A DNA stretch of 64,000 nucleotides from Phormidium ambiguum IAM M-71. GTDB taxonomy: Bacteria; Cyanobacteriota; Cyanobacteriia; Cyanobacteriales; Aerosakkonemataceae. The translations under genes were made by a program, and so were the position numbers. Shown piece by piece: positions 1 through 9,464 of the stretch (the stretch's first letter is position 1; each line of letters starts with the position of its first letter). The stretch lies in NCBI RefSeq assembly GCF_001904725.1, contig NZ_MRCE01000011.1, positions 1-64,000 of the forward strand. Direction: 5' to 3'. The notes below the pieces were generated by a model. It did no database searches and was not told where the DNA came from. It saw only the letters and a list, made by a program, of their open reading frames with translations.

Positions 1-120
1 CAGAAGGCAGAAGGCAGAAGGCAGAAGGCAGAAGGCAGAAGGCAGAAGGCAGAAGGTAAAAATTCCCCTTTCCCCATTTCCCTTTTCCCCCATCTCCCCT
101 GCCCCCTGCCCAGTCCCCTC
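1..120. repeat. Composite heptamer repeat (CAGAAGG)n plus C-rich arm
   Basis: About eight tandem CAGAAGG units (1-55) run into the linker taaaaattcccc and then a pyrimidine-rich arm of CCCC/TTTCCCC blocks to about 119. The same three-part layout (purine arm, A-rich linker, pyrimidine arm) recurs at many spacers in this window. It resembles the STRR repeats of filamentous cyanobacteria. The left edge is cut by the window. Confidence 0.85.
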
Positions 121-455
121 TTCTAGGAATTTGTCATACTCTATGAATAAGCTAAAAAAATTTAGCTGATTCGATATCAAGTGATTTGTGATTCAAACAC
201 TTGTAACTCATCGATCTATACAGATAAATTCGTAATAGGTCATCTACGTTTCTTGCCGAAGTAGGTCAGCTAAACTAGGGGTCAGGGTAAAAAAATTTTA
301 TCGGAAAACAGCAGAGCTAAAAATCATCGGGAAAAAGCTCACAAATTCAACTTTTGCCCATACAGACCCTCTGCATTCAATGACCTATAACTGCCTTATG
401 CCACCAAATGGAAAAAAGCTTCTTCTGATTATGGAGCTTCACCCTGTAAAACCTC
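121..455. other. Spacer upstream of adenylate cyclase
   Basis: AT-rich non-coding stretch between the repeat and the cyclase start. I see no convincing ORF, tRNA or strong hairpin. It presumably holds the cyclase promoter, but I cannot assign a clear -35/-10 pair. Confidence 0.5.
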
Positions 456-3101
456 ATGAGTATGACATTCCCCAACACTGGTAGCGTTTTAACGACGTTA
501 ACCCAGCTAACTCAGCAGCATCGAGTAAAAGCCCTGCTTGAGAGAGTCCGAAACATCTCCGTCAAAGAATTTATTTGTCTTCTCGACTTCATTACCGCTG
601 AATTTCAACAATTTCTGAGAGCTATTGAACTGATTAACAATGAAGCTCTAGAAACCATGTTGGAAGATATTCTAGAGGTGATTACCTTAAAAATGGGTCA
701 AGTTCTGCAAGCTGAACTGAGTACCATTTACTTAGTTGATAACGCCAAAGGTTATTTATGGTCAAAAATACCCCAAGCAAATAGTGACAAACCTTTAGAA
801 GTTCGTCTTCCCTTAAACGCAGGAATTCCAGGTCATGTAGCTATCACGGAAAAATCATTAATCATTCCTGATGCTTATGCTCATCCTTTGTTTAATCCTG
901 ACTTGGATAAACAACTTGGTTATCATACCCGCGATATTCTTTGTATGCCCGTAAAAAGTAGTAAAGGGCAAATTGTCGCTGTAATTCAATTATCTAATAA
1001 AGCTGGTAATGAACCTTTTAATGAAGAAGATGAGCAAGAATTTCAGAGATTTGTTGATGATATCGGCGTAATTCTGGAAAGTTGCCAACTATTTTATCAA
1101 GCAGGGCGAAACCAACGGGGTGCTAATGCTTTATTAAAAGCTACACAAATTTTAGGTCAAAGTCTCGATTTAGAAACTACATTAAAGTCAGTAATGGAAC
1201 AAGCCCGTACTTTAATGCAGGCCGATCGCAGTACACTATTTTTATTATTTAAAGAAACTAACGAACTTTGGACAAAAGTAGCCGCTGCTGACGGCAAAAC
1301 AATGTTAGAAATTCGCATTCCCGCTAATAAGGGAATTGCAGGTTATGTTGCTTCCACAGGTCAACCTCTAAATATACCTGACGCATATAAAGACCCCCGT
1401 TTCGATCCCACTACTGACCAACGTACAGGCTACCGCACGCGAAATATTCTCTGTTTGCCCGTTTATAATTCAGCAGGTAATTTAATTGGCGTAACTCAAC
1501 TAATTAATAAACATCAAGGTAGTTTTACTTCTTCTGATGAAGAGTTTATGCGAGCATTTAATATTCAAGCGGGAATAGCATTAGAAAATGCGAAACTTTT
1601 TGAAAGCGTATTACTAGAAAAACAATATCAAAAAGACATTCTACAAAGCCTTTCTGATGCGGTGATTTCCACCGATATGATTGGGAGAATTGTAACTATT
1701 AATGATGCAGCATTAGAATTATTGGGTTGCCCAGTCCAACAGACAAATAGCGATCGATTTAATAAAGCTAATTGGGAAAATGAATTGATGGGTCGGTTAG
1801 TTTGGGAAGTAGTACCAATTGAAAATTTACAAATGCGCTTAGAAGATAGTTTAAAAAATGGCGCTAATCACTATGTTCCCGAACAAAGTTTGACTGTTGG
1901 TTTATGGATTAAAGAACCTTGTTTTTCCGAAAAGAAATCGGGTGAATTTACAGTAATAAATCATCAAAATACTCATGAAATTATAGGATGTCAATTTATT
2001 TTAGCAATTCCCGATCGCAAAAATCCTGAATATTACATTCCTTGGAATCAAGCGCAAACAAACCCAGAAGATATAACAGAAAACCAACTTCCCCATCAGA
2101 TACATAAAGATCGAATAAAACATATTGAACGCAGCGTCAATCTTTCAGTGAAACCACTCACAAATCCAGATGGAGATGTGCGAGGCGGTTTAGTAGTATT
2201 AGAAGATATTTCCCAACAAAAAAGAATGAAAAACGCCATGTATCGTTACATGACTCCCGGAGTTGCAGAACGAGTTATGGCACAAGCAGACGATTCTTTA
2301 ATGGTAGGAGAAAGAAAAGAAGTTACAATTTTGTTTTCTGATATTCGCGGCTACACTACAATCACAGAAAACTTAGGTGCAGGAGAAGTAGTATCACTCC
2401 TGAATCAATATTTTGAAACAATGGTAGAAGCAGTTTTTGACCATGAAGGCACTCTTGATAAATTTATTGGTGATGCTTTAATGGCAGTATTTGGCGCGCC
2501 ATTATCATTACAAGATCATGCTTGGAAAGCCGTCAAAACAGCTTTAGATATGCGGCAACGTCTAGCCAAATTCAATCAACAACGTCGCGCTAAAAATCAA
2601 CCAATAATCGCTATTGGGATTGGGATTAGTTCAGGAGAAGTAGTTTCGGGAAATATTGGTTCCCATAAACGCATGGACTATACAGTAATTGGTGATGGAG
2701 TAAACTTAAGTTCTCGCTTAGAAGGCGTGACTAAAGAGTATCGATGCGATATTATTTTAAGTGAGTTTACTTACAAGTTATGTCATCAACATATTTGGGT
2801 ACAGGAGTTAGATAAAATTCGCGTCAAAGGCAAACAAGAAGCTGTGAAAATTTACCGCCTAATTAGCGATCGCTCTCAACCTCTAGACAAAGAAACACAA
2901 GAATTTTTGTACTATTACAACTTAGGTAGAGAAGCATTCTTAGAACGGAAATTTTCTCAAGCAATTAGGGATTTTGAAATAGCACAAAAATTGCAAACGA
3001 ATGACGCAGCCCTCAACATTCATCTCGAAAGAGCCAGAACATATCTTAGCAAACCTCCCGCCAAAGAATGGGATGGCGTTCACGAAATGACCACCAAATA
3101 A
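456..3101 (+). CDS. cya: Class III adenylate cyclase, GAF-GAF-PAS-cyclase (CyaB1/B2-like)
   Basis: Makes cAMP from ATP; probably cytosolic, since no membrane segment is seen. Domain order over 881 aa: GAF-A (about 65-210), GAF-B (about 238-385), a PAS-like region (about 398-530), the class III catalytic domain (about 610-790) and a short TPR-like tail. Both GAFs keep the NKFDE pattern (N181 K182 F188 D192 E193; N351 K352 F357 D361 E362), which in the Anabaena CyaB1/CyaB2 family accompanies cyclic-nucleotide binding. Catalytic residues visible are D629 (FSDIRG), K669 and D673 (DKFIGD), N750 and R754. The purine-specifying position is T743 instead of Asp, the mark of class IIIb, which in family members is bicarbonate-stimulated. 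Length and architecture match CyaB1 closely. Start ATG at 456; a second in-frame ATG lies two codons on. Confidence 0.93.
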   Translation: MSMTFPNTGSVLTTLTQLTQQHRVKALLERVRNISVKEFICLLDFITAEFQQFLRAIELINNEALETMLEDILEVITLKMGQVLQAELSTIYLVDNAKGYLWSKIPQANSDKPLEVRLPLNAGIPGHVAITEKSLIIPDAYAHPLFNPDLDKQLGYHTRDILCMPVKSSKGQIVAVIQLSNKAGNEPFNEEDEQEFQRFVDDIGVILESCQLFYQAGRNQRGANALLKATQILGQSLDLETTLKSVMEQARTLMQADRSTLFLLFKETNELWTKVAAADGKTMLEIRIPANKGIAGYVASTGQPLNIPDAYKDPRFDPTTDQRTGYRTRNILCLPVYNSAGNLIGVTQLINKHQGSFTSSDEEFMRAFNIQAGIALENAKLFESVLLEKQYQKDILQSLSDAVISTDMIGRIVTINDAALELLGCPVQQTNSDRFNKANWENELMGRLVWEVVPIENLQMRLEDSLKNGANHYVPEQSLTVGLWIKEPCFSEKKSGEFTVINHQNTHEIIGCQFILAIPDRKNPEYYIPWNQAQTNPEDITENQLPHQIHKDRIKHIERSVNLSVKPLTNPDGDVRGGLVVLEDISQQKRMKNAMYRYMTPGVAERVMAQADDSLMVGERKEVTILFSDIRGYTTITENLGAGEVVSLLNQYFETMVEAVFDHEGTLDKFIGDALMAVFGAPLSLQDHAWKAVKTALDMRQRLAKFNQQRRAKNQPIIAIGIGISSGEVVSGNIGSHKRMDYTVIGDGVNLSSRLEGVTKEYRCDIILSEFTYKLCHQHIWVQELDKIRVKGKQEAVKIYRLISDRSQPLDKETQEFLYYYNLGREAFLERKFSQAIRDFEIAQKLQTNDAALNIHLERARTYLSKPPAKEWDGVHEMTTK

Positions 3102-3136
3102 AATTTACAGGCTGGTAAGCTCAATTAATTACTAAA

Positions 3137-3166
3137 ATTTTTATTGCGATTTATCGCAATAAAAAT
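3137..3166. terminator. 13-bp perfect hairpin between cyclase and purC
   Basis: Arms 3137-3149 and 3154-3166 pair perfectly (ATTTTTATTGCGA and its complement) around a 4-nt loop, 36 nt past the cyclase stop. There is no clean T-run after the 3' arm, so it may be a weak terminator or an mRNA-end stabiliser. Confidence 0.55.
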
Positions 3167-3187
3167 CAGACTAATCGTTAAATTACC

Positions 3188-3913
3188 ATGAACCAAAAAC
3201 TGTACGAAGGCAAAGCCAAAATTATTTACACAACCGACCAACCAGAAATTTTGTTAGCACATTACAAAGATGACGCTACAGCATTTAATGCTCAAAAAAA
3301 AGGTCAAATTGTTGGCAAGGGACAAATTAACTGCACGGTTTCCACACACTTATTTAACTTACTAGAAAAACAGGGAATTCGTACTCATTTTGTCGAACAA
3401 ACAGCCCCAGACAAAATGTTAGTCCGGCGCGTAAAAATAGTACCGCTAGAAGTAGTAGTGAGAAATATTGCAGCAGGCAGTCTTTGTAAACAAACCGGAT
3501 TACCAGAAGGGAAAATATTACCAAATCCCTTAGTGGAATTTTATTATAAAGACGACGCATTAGGCGATCCATTACTGACTTACGATCGCATATTAGTAAT
3601 GGAAATCGCCACCCCGGAACAAATCGAACAACTGCGAAGTCTCTCCCTAAAAGTTAACCGAATTCTCAGCGAATTTTTCAACCAATGCGGCATCACCCTA
3701 GTAGACTTCAAACTAGAATTTGGCCTAGATGAAACCCAACAAATTCTCCTAGCTGACGAAATCAGCCCTGATACCTGTCGCCTCTGGAATCAGTCAGAAA
3801 CCGACTCCGAAAAACGAGTCATGGACAAAGACCGCTTCCGCCGCGACTTAGGCAACGTAGAAAACGCCTATCAACAAGTCCTAGAAAGAGTTTTAGCCCA
3901 TACGAGCAATTAA
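3188..3913 (+). CDS. purC: Phosphoribosylaminoimidazole-succinocarboxamide synthase
   Basis: SAICAR synthetase of de novo purine synthesis: joins CAIR and aspartate using ATP; soluble. The 241-aa length is typical of single-domain bacterial PurC. The N-terminus LYEGKAKIIY, the VVVRNIAAGS signature, DFKLEFG and the ADEISPDTCRLW segment are all present. It stands alone on the plus strand, separated from the cyclase by a hairpin and followed directly at its stop codon by a CAGAAGG repeat. Confidence 0.97.
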   Translation: MNQKLYEGKAKIIYTTDQPEILLAHYKDDATAFNAQKKGQIVGKGQINCTVSTHLFNLLEKQGIRTHFVEQTAPDKMLVRRVKIVPLEVVVRNIAAGSLCKQTGLPEGKILPNPLVEFYYKDDALGDPLLTYDRILVMEIATPEQIEQLRSLSLKVNRILSEFFNQCGITLVDFKLEFGLDETQQILLADEISPDTCRLWNQSETDSEKRVMDKDRFRRDLGNVENAYQQVLERVLAHTSN

Positions 3914-4025
3914 AGGCAGAAGGCAAGAAAGGCAGAAGGCAGAAGGCAGAAGGGAAGAAAGGTAAAAGGTAAATAATTCTCCTTGTCCCCTTGTCCCCCC
4001 TGCTCCCCTGCTCCCCTGCTCCCCT
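3914..4025. repeat. Composite CAGAAGG / CCCCTGCT repeat
   Basis: Begins immediately after the purC TAA: degenerate GGCAGAAGG units (to about 3965), linker gtaaataattctcc, then CCCCTGCT/CCCCTTGTC units to about 4025. It has the same purine-linker-pyrimidine layout as the copy at the window start. Confidence 0.85.
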
Positions 4026-4256
4026 GCCTCTACTCTTGCCAAATTGCTAAATTCGGCACATGATCCCAACAAAGCAGATAATGAGGTATTGCCTAAACAG
4101 GTGATATTGTGTTGTGTTGAATACTTTAATAGAGAGGAGTCCCCTCGTTGGGAGTCTTCAGTTAAAAGCTCAAACCGAAATAAAGCTTTAAAGGCTGTAG
4201 ACTAATAAACTCTGGATTAACGATGGTGTGTGGAAGTGGTAAATAACGAAAACAAA
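4026..4256. other. Spacer upstream of bamA
   Basis: Non-coding; with the repeat before it this makes a gap of more than 300 nt between purC and bamA. A GGAGTC-type short direct repeat occurs around 4137-4157. No RNA gene or strong terminator is recognised. Confidence 0.45.
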
Positions 4257-6815
4257 ATGCGTTTATCTCCAGTTTTGGTAGCAGCTGTTGCTTGGGTAAC
4301 ATTGAGTAACTCAAATCCAGCTTCCGGGCAAACAACGGAAAACAAATCTGCAACAGCAATCAAACATCTAAATGAATTAGAACTTGCAGCGCATTCACCT
4401 AGCGCCGAAAGTCAAAGTACTGAATCTCGATCGATCGAGAATGCCGATATAATTAATACTCTTACTCACGTTACTTCCGAACCTGCACAAAAATCAGAAG
4501 CACTAGTTTCGCAGGTAAAAAAATTAAATCAGGAAATTACTATTTCCGCCCTAACAATTTTGCCATCGGAGGTGGAAAAAACTGCTCAGAAGCCAATCAA
4601 ACAGGAACTACAGGCACACATTAATGTGTCCGAAAATCACATTCCCACGTTTGAACTTCTAGCCCATTACTCGCCTAAAGATACCCAATTACAGCAGAGT
4701 GCATTTTATTCCTTAAATCATATTTCCGAATTTTCGCCAAATCTTAATCCGGTAATTACAGCACAAGCAACACCCCCAACTGACGCACCAGCACCAACAA
4801 CACCAGAACCTACAGAACCCCCAGCAACAGAATCAGGTAAACCCCCTGCTGAAGGTCAAACCCCCAATCAACCAACAGAACCAGAAAAACCACCTGCGGA
4901 AAACCAAACCCCCAGTCAAATAGATACTCCTCCCAGTGGACAACCTAGCACTAATCCCTTACCAACACTGGAACAGAATGCGCCCCCTTCAATACCCACT
5001 CAACCTAAGCCCCCTGCTCAACCTGTGCCTTCTTCAGAAGGAGAACCTCGCGTATTAGTAGCAGAAGTGTTGGTAAGTGGTGTTGACGGAAAACTGCAAG
5101 AAATTGTTTATGATGCAGTTCGCACCCGTCCAGGGAGAACAACTACTAAATCACAATTACAAGAAGACATTAACGCCGTTTTTGCTACTGGTTATTTTTC
5201 CAGAGTTAGAGCCGAACCCACTGATACACCTTTGGGCGTGAGGGTAACATTTGTTGTAGAACCCAACCCTGTTCTACGTTCAGTGCAAATAGAAGGCAGC
5301 CAAGTAATACCAAAAGACTTAATAGACAGCACATTCCGGGAACAATACAACGAAATTCTCAATTTCCGTGATTTACAAGCTGGTATCAGACAACTAGAAC
5401 AGTGGTACAAAGACAGGGGATATGTTTTAGCACAAGTAGTAGATACCAAAGTTTCCCCAGAAGGTACTGTAACCCTGGAAGTTGCAGAAGGGGTAGTTGA
5501 AGATATTCAAGTACAGTTCTTGAATCGGGAAGGAGAAACTGTTGATGCTGAAGGAAAGCCAATTAGGGGAAGAACTCAGCAATATGTAATTACCCGCGAA
5601 ATGGCAACTAAGCCAGGTACAGTGTTTAACCGAAATGAAATTCAACGGGATTTACAGCGGGTATTTGGTTTGGGCTTATTCGATGATGTCAAATTATCGT
5701 TAAATCCTGGTCAAGACCCCCGACGAGTAAATGTACAAGTGAATGTTCGGGAGAGAAATAGTGGTTCTATTGCGGCTGGGGCAGGTTTCAGTTCGGCGGC
5801 AGGTTTATTTGGTACAGCAAGTTATCAACAGCAGAATTTGTTTGGCAGAAACCAAAAAATTGGTGCAGAGGTGCAGTTAGGTCAAAGGGAATTTCTCTTT
5901 GATTTGCGTTTTACTGACCCTTGGATTGCGGGCGACCCCTATCGAACATCTTACACAGTTAACTTGTTTAGAAGGCGATCGATCTCCCTAATTTTTGACG
6001 GTGGCGACCCAGAAATTAGATTACCAAACGGCGACAGACCCAGAATCCTCCGACTCGGTGGCGGTGTCACCTTTACCCGTCCTCTATCTCGTAATCCCTT
6101 AGAAGCTTCTGATTGGGTAGCTTCTTTAGGATTGCAATATCAAAATGTCTCCATTCGTGACTCCGATGGCGACCTCAGACCCAGAGACGAACTTGGAAAC
6201 GACCTCAGCTTTAGTGGCTCAGGAAAAGATGACTTAGTAACCGTACAACTTGGTGCAGTCCGCGATAAACGCAACAACCCCACGCGCACCACCCAAGGTT
6301 CCATCTTCCGCATCGGTCTAGAACAATCCGTACCCCTTGGTCAAGGTAGCATCCTGATGACCAGATTGCGCGGAAGTTACAGCTACTACATTCCCGTTAA
6401 ATTAACCAACTTTACCCCAGGCCCACAAGCACTCGCTTTCAACATCCAAGGTGGAACGGTTTTAGGTGATTTACCCCCCTACGAAGCCTTCTCCTTAGGC
6501 GGCGTTAACTCTGTTCGCGGTTACGATGAAGGTGAACTGGGTAGCGGTCGCAGTTACATTCAAGCTACCGCTGAGTATCGCTTCCCAATCTTCTCAGTTA
6601 TTGGCGGCGCGGTATTTGTCGATTTTGGTACAGACTTGGGAACTGCCGGAGATGTCCCTGGGAGACCCGCTGAAATCCGTAATAAACCCGGAACTGGCTT
6701 CGGCTACGGTCTCGGCGTTCGCATTCAATCACCTCTAGGTCCGATTCGGATTGATTATGGCTTCAATGATGAAGGTGATGGCCGAATTCATTTCGGTATC
6801 GGTGAAAGGTTCTAA
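4257..6815 (+). CDS. bamA: Outer-membrane assembly factor BamA/Omp85
   Basis: Inserts beta-barrel proteins into the outer membrane. I prefer the ATG at 4257 (852 aa) because it begins a signal-peptide-like stretch ([17 protein letters not shown]); an in-frame GTG at 4230 would add nine residues. In 852-aa numbering there is a low-complexity region with a Pro/Thr/Glu-rich linker (about 170-261), then three POTRA domains (about 263-338, 339-414, 415-500) and the C-terminal barrel (about 505-852). The barrel has the VRGY motif of loop 6 at 753-756 and a terminal Phe. Three POTRAs is the cyanobacterial/plastid arrangement. It lies directly upstream of the lipid A genes, which fits a shared outer-membrane role. 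Confidence 0.95.
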   Translation: MRLSPVLVAAVAWVTLSNSNPASGQTTENKSATAIKHLNELELAAHSPSAESQSTESRSIENADIINTLTHVTSEPAQKSEALVSQVKKLNQEITISALTILPSEVEKTAQKPIKQELQAHINVSENHIPTFELLAHYSPKDTQLQQSAFYSLNHISEFSPNLNPVITAQATPPTDAPAPTTPEPTEPPATESGKPPAEGQTPNQPTEPEKPPAENQTPSQIDTPPSGQPSTNPLPTLEQNAPPSIPTQPKPPAQPVPSSEGEPRVLVAEVLVSGVDGKLQEIVYDAVRTRPGRTTTKSQLQEDINAVFATGYFSRVRAEPTDTPLGVRVTFVVEPNPVLRSVQIEGSQVIPKDLIDSTFREQYNEILNFRDLQAGIRQLEQWYKDRGYVLAQVVDTKVSPEGTVTLEVAEGVVEDIQVQFLNREGETVDAEGKPIRGRTQQYVITREMATKPGTVFNRNEIQRDLQRVFGLGLFDDVKLSLNPGQDPRRVNVQVNVRERNSGSIAAGAGFSSAAGLFGTASYQQQNLFGRNQKIGAEVQLGQREFLFDLRFTDPWIAGDPYRTSYTVNLFRRRSISLIFDGGDPEIRLPNGDRPRILRLGGGVTFTRPLSRNPLEASDWVASLGLQYQNVSIRDSDGDLRPRDELGNDLSFSGSGKDDLVTVQLGAVRDKRNNPTRTTQGSIFRIGLEQSVPLGQGSILMTRLRGSYSYYIPVKLTNFTPGPQALAFNIQGGTVLGDLPPYEAFSLGGVNSVRGYDEGELGSGRSYIQATAEYRFPIFSVIGGAVFVDFGTDLGTAGDVPGRPAEIRNKPGTGFGYGLGVRIQSPLGPIRIDYGFNDEGDGRIHFGIGERF

Positions 6816-6830
6816 AGAAAGGGATTGGGA

Positions 6831-6906
6831 AGGTAAAAGGCAGAAGGCAGAAGGCAGAAGGCAAAAATTCCCCCTTTCCCTTTTTCCCCTTTTCCCTTTT
6901 TCCCCA
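6831..6906. repeat. Composite GGCAGAAGG / TTTCCCC repeat
   Basis: Purine arm of AAGGCAGAAGG units, linker aaaattcccc, then a CCCTTTTTCCCC arm, between the bamA stop and the lpxC start. It is translatable without a stop in the lpxC frame, which makes a falsely long lpxC ORF possible. Confidence 0.85.
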
Positions 6907-6927
6907 TCATCAATAATCATTAGACAA

Positions 6928-7812
6928 ATGACACAAACTCTGACAAATTGTTTTGAACTTTCTGGTGTTGGTCTTCATAACGGCACCATTACCAAAGTGC
7001 GGGTTTTACCAGCATTACCTGGTCAAGGTCGCTATTTTGTCAGGATTGATTTGCCGGAACAACCAACTATTCCAGCCAAGTTAGAAGCAGTAACCCAAAC
7101 TCTGCTTTCTACTCAACTAGGAGAAAATAATGGCGGAGTTCGCACTGTAGAACACCTTTTAGCCGCTTTAACGGCAATGGGTGTTCGTGATGCCAGAATC
7201 GAAATTGATGGCTCTGAAGTACCGCTTTTGGATGGCTCAGCGCGAGTTTGGGTAGAGGCGATTTTACAAGCAGGACTGGTAGAAGAGGGGAGCAGGGGAG
7301 CAGGGGAGCAGGGGGGCAGGGGGGCAGAAAGTTACAATTCCCCCAATCCCCAATCCGCAGTTCCCAGTCCCTTATCCGTGTATCAGGGTGATGCTTTTGT
7401 TTGTGCTATGCCTGCGCCGGAACTGCGGTTTACTTATGGAATAGATTTCGATCTTCCAGCGATCGGCAATCAATGGTACAGTTGGTGTCCAAGTCAAGAA
7501 AGTTTTGCAGATGCGATCGCACCTGCACGCACTTTTGGTCTAGCTCATCAAGTCGAAGAGTTACGGGCTAAAGGTTTAATTAAAGGTGGAACTTTGGAAA
7601 ATGCTTTGGTTTGCGATCGTTCTGGTTGGCTCAATCCACCTTTGCGATTTGCAAATGAACCAGTCCGTCATAAAATTTTAGACTTAGTAGGAGATTTGAG
7701 TTTGTTGGGCAATATCCCGATCGCTCATTACTTCGCCTACAAAGCAAGTCACAATTTGCATATCCAACTAGCTAAGTTGTTACAAGCACAAGGATTGGGG
7801 ACTAGGGACTAG
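6928..7812 (+). CDS. lpxC: UDP-3-O-acyl-N-acetylglucosamine deacetylase
   Basis: Zn-dependent committed step of lipid A synthesis. Start ATG at 6928 ([19 protein letters not shown]), which opens like other LpxC; upstream in-frame codons belong to the repeat. The protein is 294 aa. Catalytic and metal residues are recognisable: E75-H76 (TVEHLLAA), H248 and D252 (RHKILD), H275. Oddities: residues about 121-150 (nt 7288-7377) are a Gly/Glu/Ser/Pro low-complexity segment encoded by a genomic repeat inserted in frame between conserved blocks, and the last residues and stop come from a GGGACTA repeat. The catalytic residues are intact, so it is probably functional. It heads lpxC-fabZ-lpxA-lpxB. Confidence 0.93.
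   Translation: MTQTLTNCFELSGVGLHNGTITKVRVLPALPGQGRYFVRIDLPEQPTIPAKLEAVTQTLLSTQLGENNGGVRTVEHLLAALTAMGVRDARIEIDGSEVPLLDGSARVWVEAILQAGLVEEGSRGAGEQGGRGAESYNSPNPQSAVPSPLSVYQGDAFVCAMPAPELRFTYGIDFDLPAIGNQWYSWCPSQESFADAIAPARTFGLAHQVEELRAKGLIKGGTLENALVCDRSGWLNPPLRFANEPVRHKILDLVGDLSLLGNIPIAHYFAYKASHNLHIQLAKLLQAQGLGTRD
7288..7377. repeat. Intragenic composite repeat inside lpxC
   Basis: GGGAGCAGGGGAGCAG units, linker gaaagttacaattcccc, then CCCCAATCCCCAATCC units. The layout is the same as the intergenic copies but the length is compatible with the reading frame and no stop is present. Confidence 0.85.
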
Positions 7813-7828
7813 GGATTAGCGACTGGGG
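7794..7828. repeat. GGGACTA heptamers overlapping the lpxC stop
   Basis: GGGGACTAGGGACTAGGGATTAG is a CCCCAGT-type heptamer array on the opposite strand. It covers the last codons and the TAG stop of lpxC. Confidence 0.75.
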
Positions 7829-7935
7829 AACAAGCAAAATATTTCTGTTTACCTATCCTATTACTTTATTCCTCCAAGTTACCAATCAGCGATTTTCTTA
7901 CTTCTTGATTTCAAGAATTATCCATTAAATCGAAA

Positions 7936-7960
7936 AATTCCAAATCTAAAATCCAAAATT
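7936..7960. repeat. AATCTAAAATCC spacer repeat
   Basis: Short run of caaatctaaaatccaaaatt units just before fabZ. The same family is at 8526-8553, 30886-30992 and 58109-58163. Confidence 0.6.
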
Positions 7961-7973
7961 GATTGAGCCGCTC

Positions 7974-8483
7974 ATGTCCGTAATTGAAGCCAGTACATCC
8001 AATTCTCAAACTTCGGAATCAACAGATATCCCATCTTCTGCTGACAGCAAAAAAGTTTTTACAATTGAAGAAATTCAAAATTTGCTGCCCCATCGTTATC
8101 CGTTTTTATTAGTAGACCGCATCATTGATTATGTACCTGGAGAAAAGGCAGTTGGCATTAAAAATGTCACTGTTAATGAACCATTTTTCCAAGGTCATTT
8201 TCCCGGAAGACCTGTTATGCCGGGAGTGCTAATAGTCGAAGCAATGGCTCAAGTCGGTGGCATAATTTTGACTCAATTACCTGATATTGAGCGCGGTTTA
8301 TTTATGTTTGCTGCGATCGATGGAGTCAAGTTCCGTCGTCCTGTAACCCCAGGGGATCAATTAGTAATGACCTTGGAACTACTCAGCATCAAACGTCGTC
8401 GCTTTGGTAAAATGCGCGGTGTCGCCCACGTAGACGGTAAACTCGCCTGCGAAGGCGATCTAATGTTTTCTTTGGTTGACTAG
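7974..8483 (+). CDS. fabZ: 3-hydroxyacyl-ACP dehydratase FabZ
   Basis: Dehydrates 3-hydroxyacyl-ACP in fatty acid synthesis and sits at the branch that supplies acyl chains to LpxA. A hot-dog fold with [10 protein letters not shown] and the catalytic H75 (GHFPG) and E89 (VEAMAQ). The ATG at 7974 gives 169 aa; a TTG five codons upstream is possible but has no better support. There is an N-terminal Ser/Thr-rich extension of about 30 residues relative to E. coli FabZ. It lies between lpxC and lpxA as in many Gram-negatives. Confidence 0.95.
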   Translation: MSVIEASTSNSQTSESTDIPSSADSKKVFTIEEIQNLLPHRYPFLLVDRIIDYVPGEKAVGIKNVTVNEPFFQGHFPGRPVMPGVLIVEAMAQVGGIILTQLPDIERGLFMFAAIDGVKFRRPVTPGDQLVMTLELLSIKRRRFGKMRGVAHVDGKLACEGDLMFSLVD

Positions 8484-8525
8484 GAACTGAAGATTTTTAG
8501 ATGGGAGATTTACAAATTGTAAATT

Positions 8526-8553
8526 TACTCTAAAATCTAAAGCCTAAAGCCTG
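8526..8553. repeat. AAATCTAAAGCC spacer repeat
   Basis: Short tandem run (taaaatctaaagcctaaagcctg) in the fabZ-lpxA spacer; a degenerate member of the AAAATC family. Confidence 0.5.
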
Positions 8554-8559
8554 AAATTT

Positions 8560-9384
8560 ATGATGACTACCTTAATCCATCCCACAGCCGTCGTTCATCC
8601 TAGCGCCGAACTTCATCCTACAGTTCAGATTGGAGCATATTCTGTAATTGGGGAAAAGGTCAAAGTCGGCGCAGGAACAGTTATTGGCCCTCATGTTGTG
8701 ATTGAAGGGCTAACGGAAATTGGCGAACAAAATGAAATTTTTCCTGGTGCTGCGATCGGTCTAGAGCCTCAAGATTTAAAATACGATGGCTCCGTTAGTT
8801 TGGTCAAAATCGGCAACGGTAACAAAATTCGTGAGTATGTCACTATTAACCGTGCCACTAATGCCGGAGAAGCTACTGTAATCGGTAATAATAACCTGCT
8901 GATGGCTTATGTCCACGTAGCTCATAACTGCGTCATTGAAGACTCAGTAGTAATTGCGAATGCTGTAGCTTTAGCTGGTCATGTCAAAATTGAATCAAAA
9001 GCAGTCATTGGCGGCGTTTTAGGGATTCATCAATTTGTCCATGTTGGGCGCTTGGCGATGGTGGGCGGAATGAGTCGGATCGATCGAGACGTTCCACCAT
9101 TTATGTTAGTAGAAGGAAGCCCTTCACGAGTCCGCAGTCTCAATTTAGTTGGGTTGAAACGGGCAGGTTTTACTAGTGGCGATTTGGCAGATCTGAAAAA
9201 AGCTTTCCGTCTGCTATATCGTTCCGAATTTACCTTAAATCAAGCTCTCGAACAATTATCAGGGTTAAATAATAATCCACATATCGAGCATTTATATCAC
9301 TTTCTGCAAATGTCTCAATTACCAAAACGTCGAGGCCCGATTCCCGGTAAATCCCGTAGTATAAATAATGTTGATGATAATTAG
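8560..9384 (+). CDS. lpxA: UDP-N-acetylglucosamine acyltransferase
   Basis: First step of lipid A synthesis: transfers a 3-hydroxyacyl chain from ACP to UDP-GlcNAc. 274 aa with hexapeptide repeats over the first about 190 residues (left-handed beta-helix), then a helical C-terminal domain. The catalytic His is H122 in HVAHNC, equivalent to E. coli H125. Two adjacent ATGs (8560, 8563) could start it. Confidence 0.96.
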   Translation: MMTTLIHPTAVVHPSAELHPTVQIGAYSVIGEKVKVGAGTVIGPHVVIEGLTEIGEQNEIFPGAAIGLEPQDLKYDGSVSLVKIGNGNKIREYVTINRATNAGEATVIGNNNLLMAYVHVAHNCVIEDSVVIANAVALAGHVKIESKAVIGGVLGIHQFVHVGRLAMVGGMSRIDRDVPPFMLVEGSPSRVRSLNLVGLKRAGFTSGDLADLKKAFRLLYRSEFTLNQALEQLSGLNNNPHIEHLYHFLQMSQLPKRRGPIPGKSRSINNVDDN

Positions 9385-9464
9385 TCAAAAAGTTATTAGT
9401 CATTAGTTATTAGTCAAAAAATTTAACAAATGGCAAATAACAAATAACCAATAACAAATAACAA
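9385..9464. repeat. GTCATTAGTTATT / AACAAATAACC inverted heptamer repeat
   Basis: Runs of ttattagtcattagttattag followed by complementary aacaaataaccaataac units fill the whole lpxA-lpxB spacer. The two halves can pair as a long imperfect hairpin. Related copies lie at 15908-16080, 21752-21812, 40227-40286 and 52938-53029. Confidence 0.75.

Noticed and set aside
1-120. Tandem repeats as a possible CRISPR array (also at 52404-52612)
   Set aside because: Units are 7-10 nt, contiguous and degenerate with no spacers, and no cas genes are present.
6751-6927. N-terminal extension of LpxC into the bamA gene and repeat
   Set aside because: Would be encoded by repeat DNA and overlap bamA; family start is clearly the Met at 6928.
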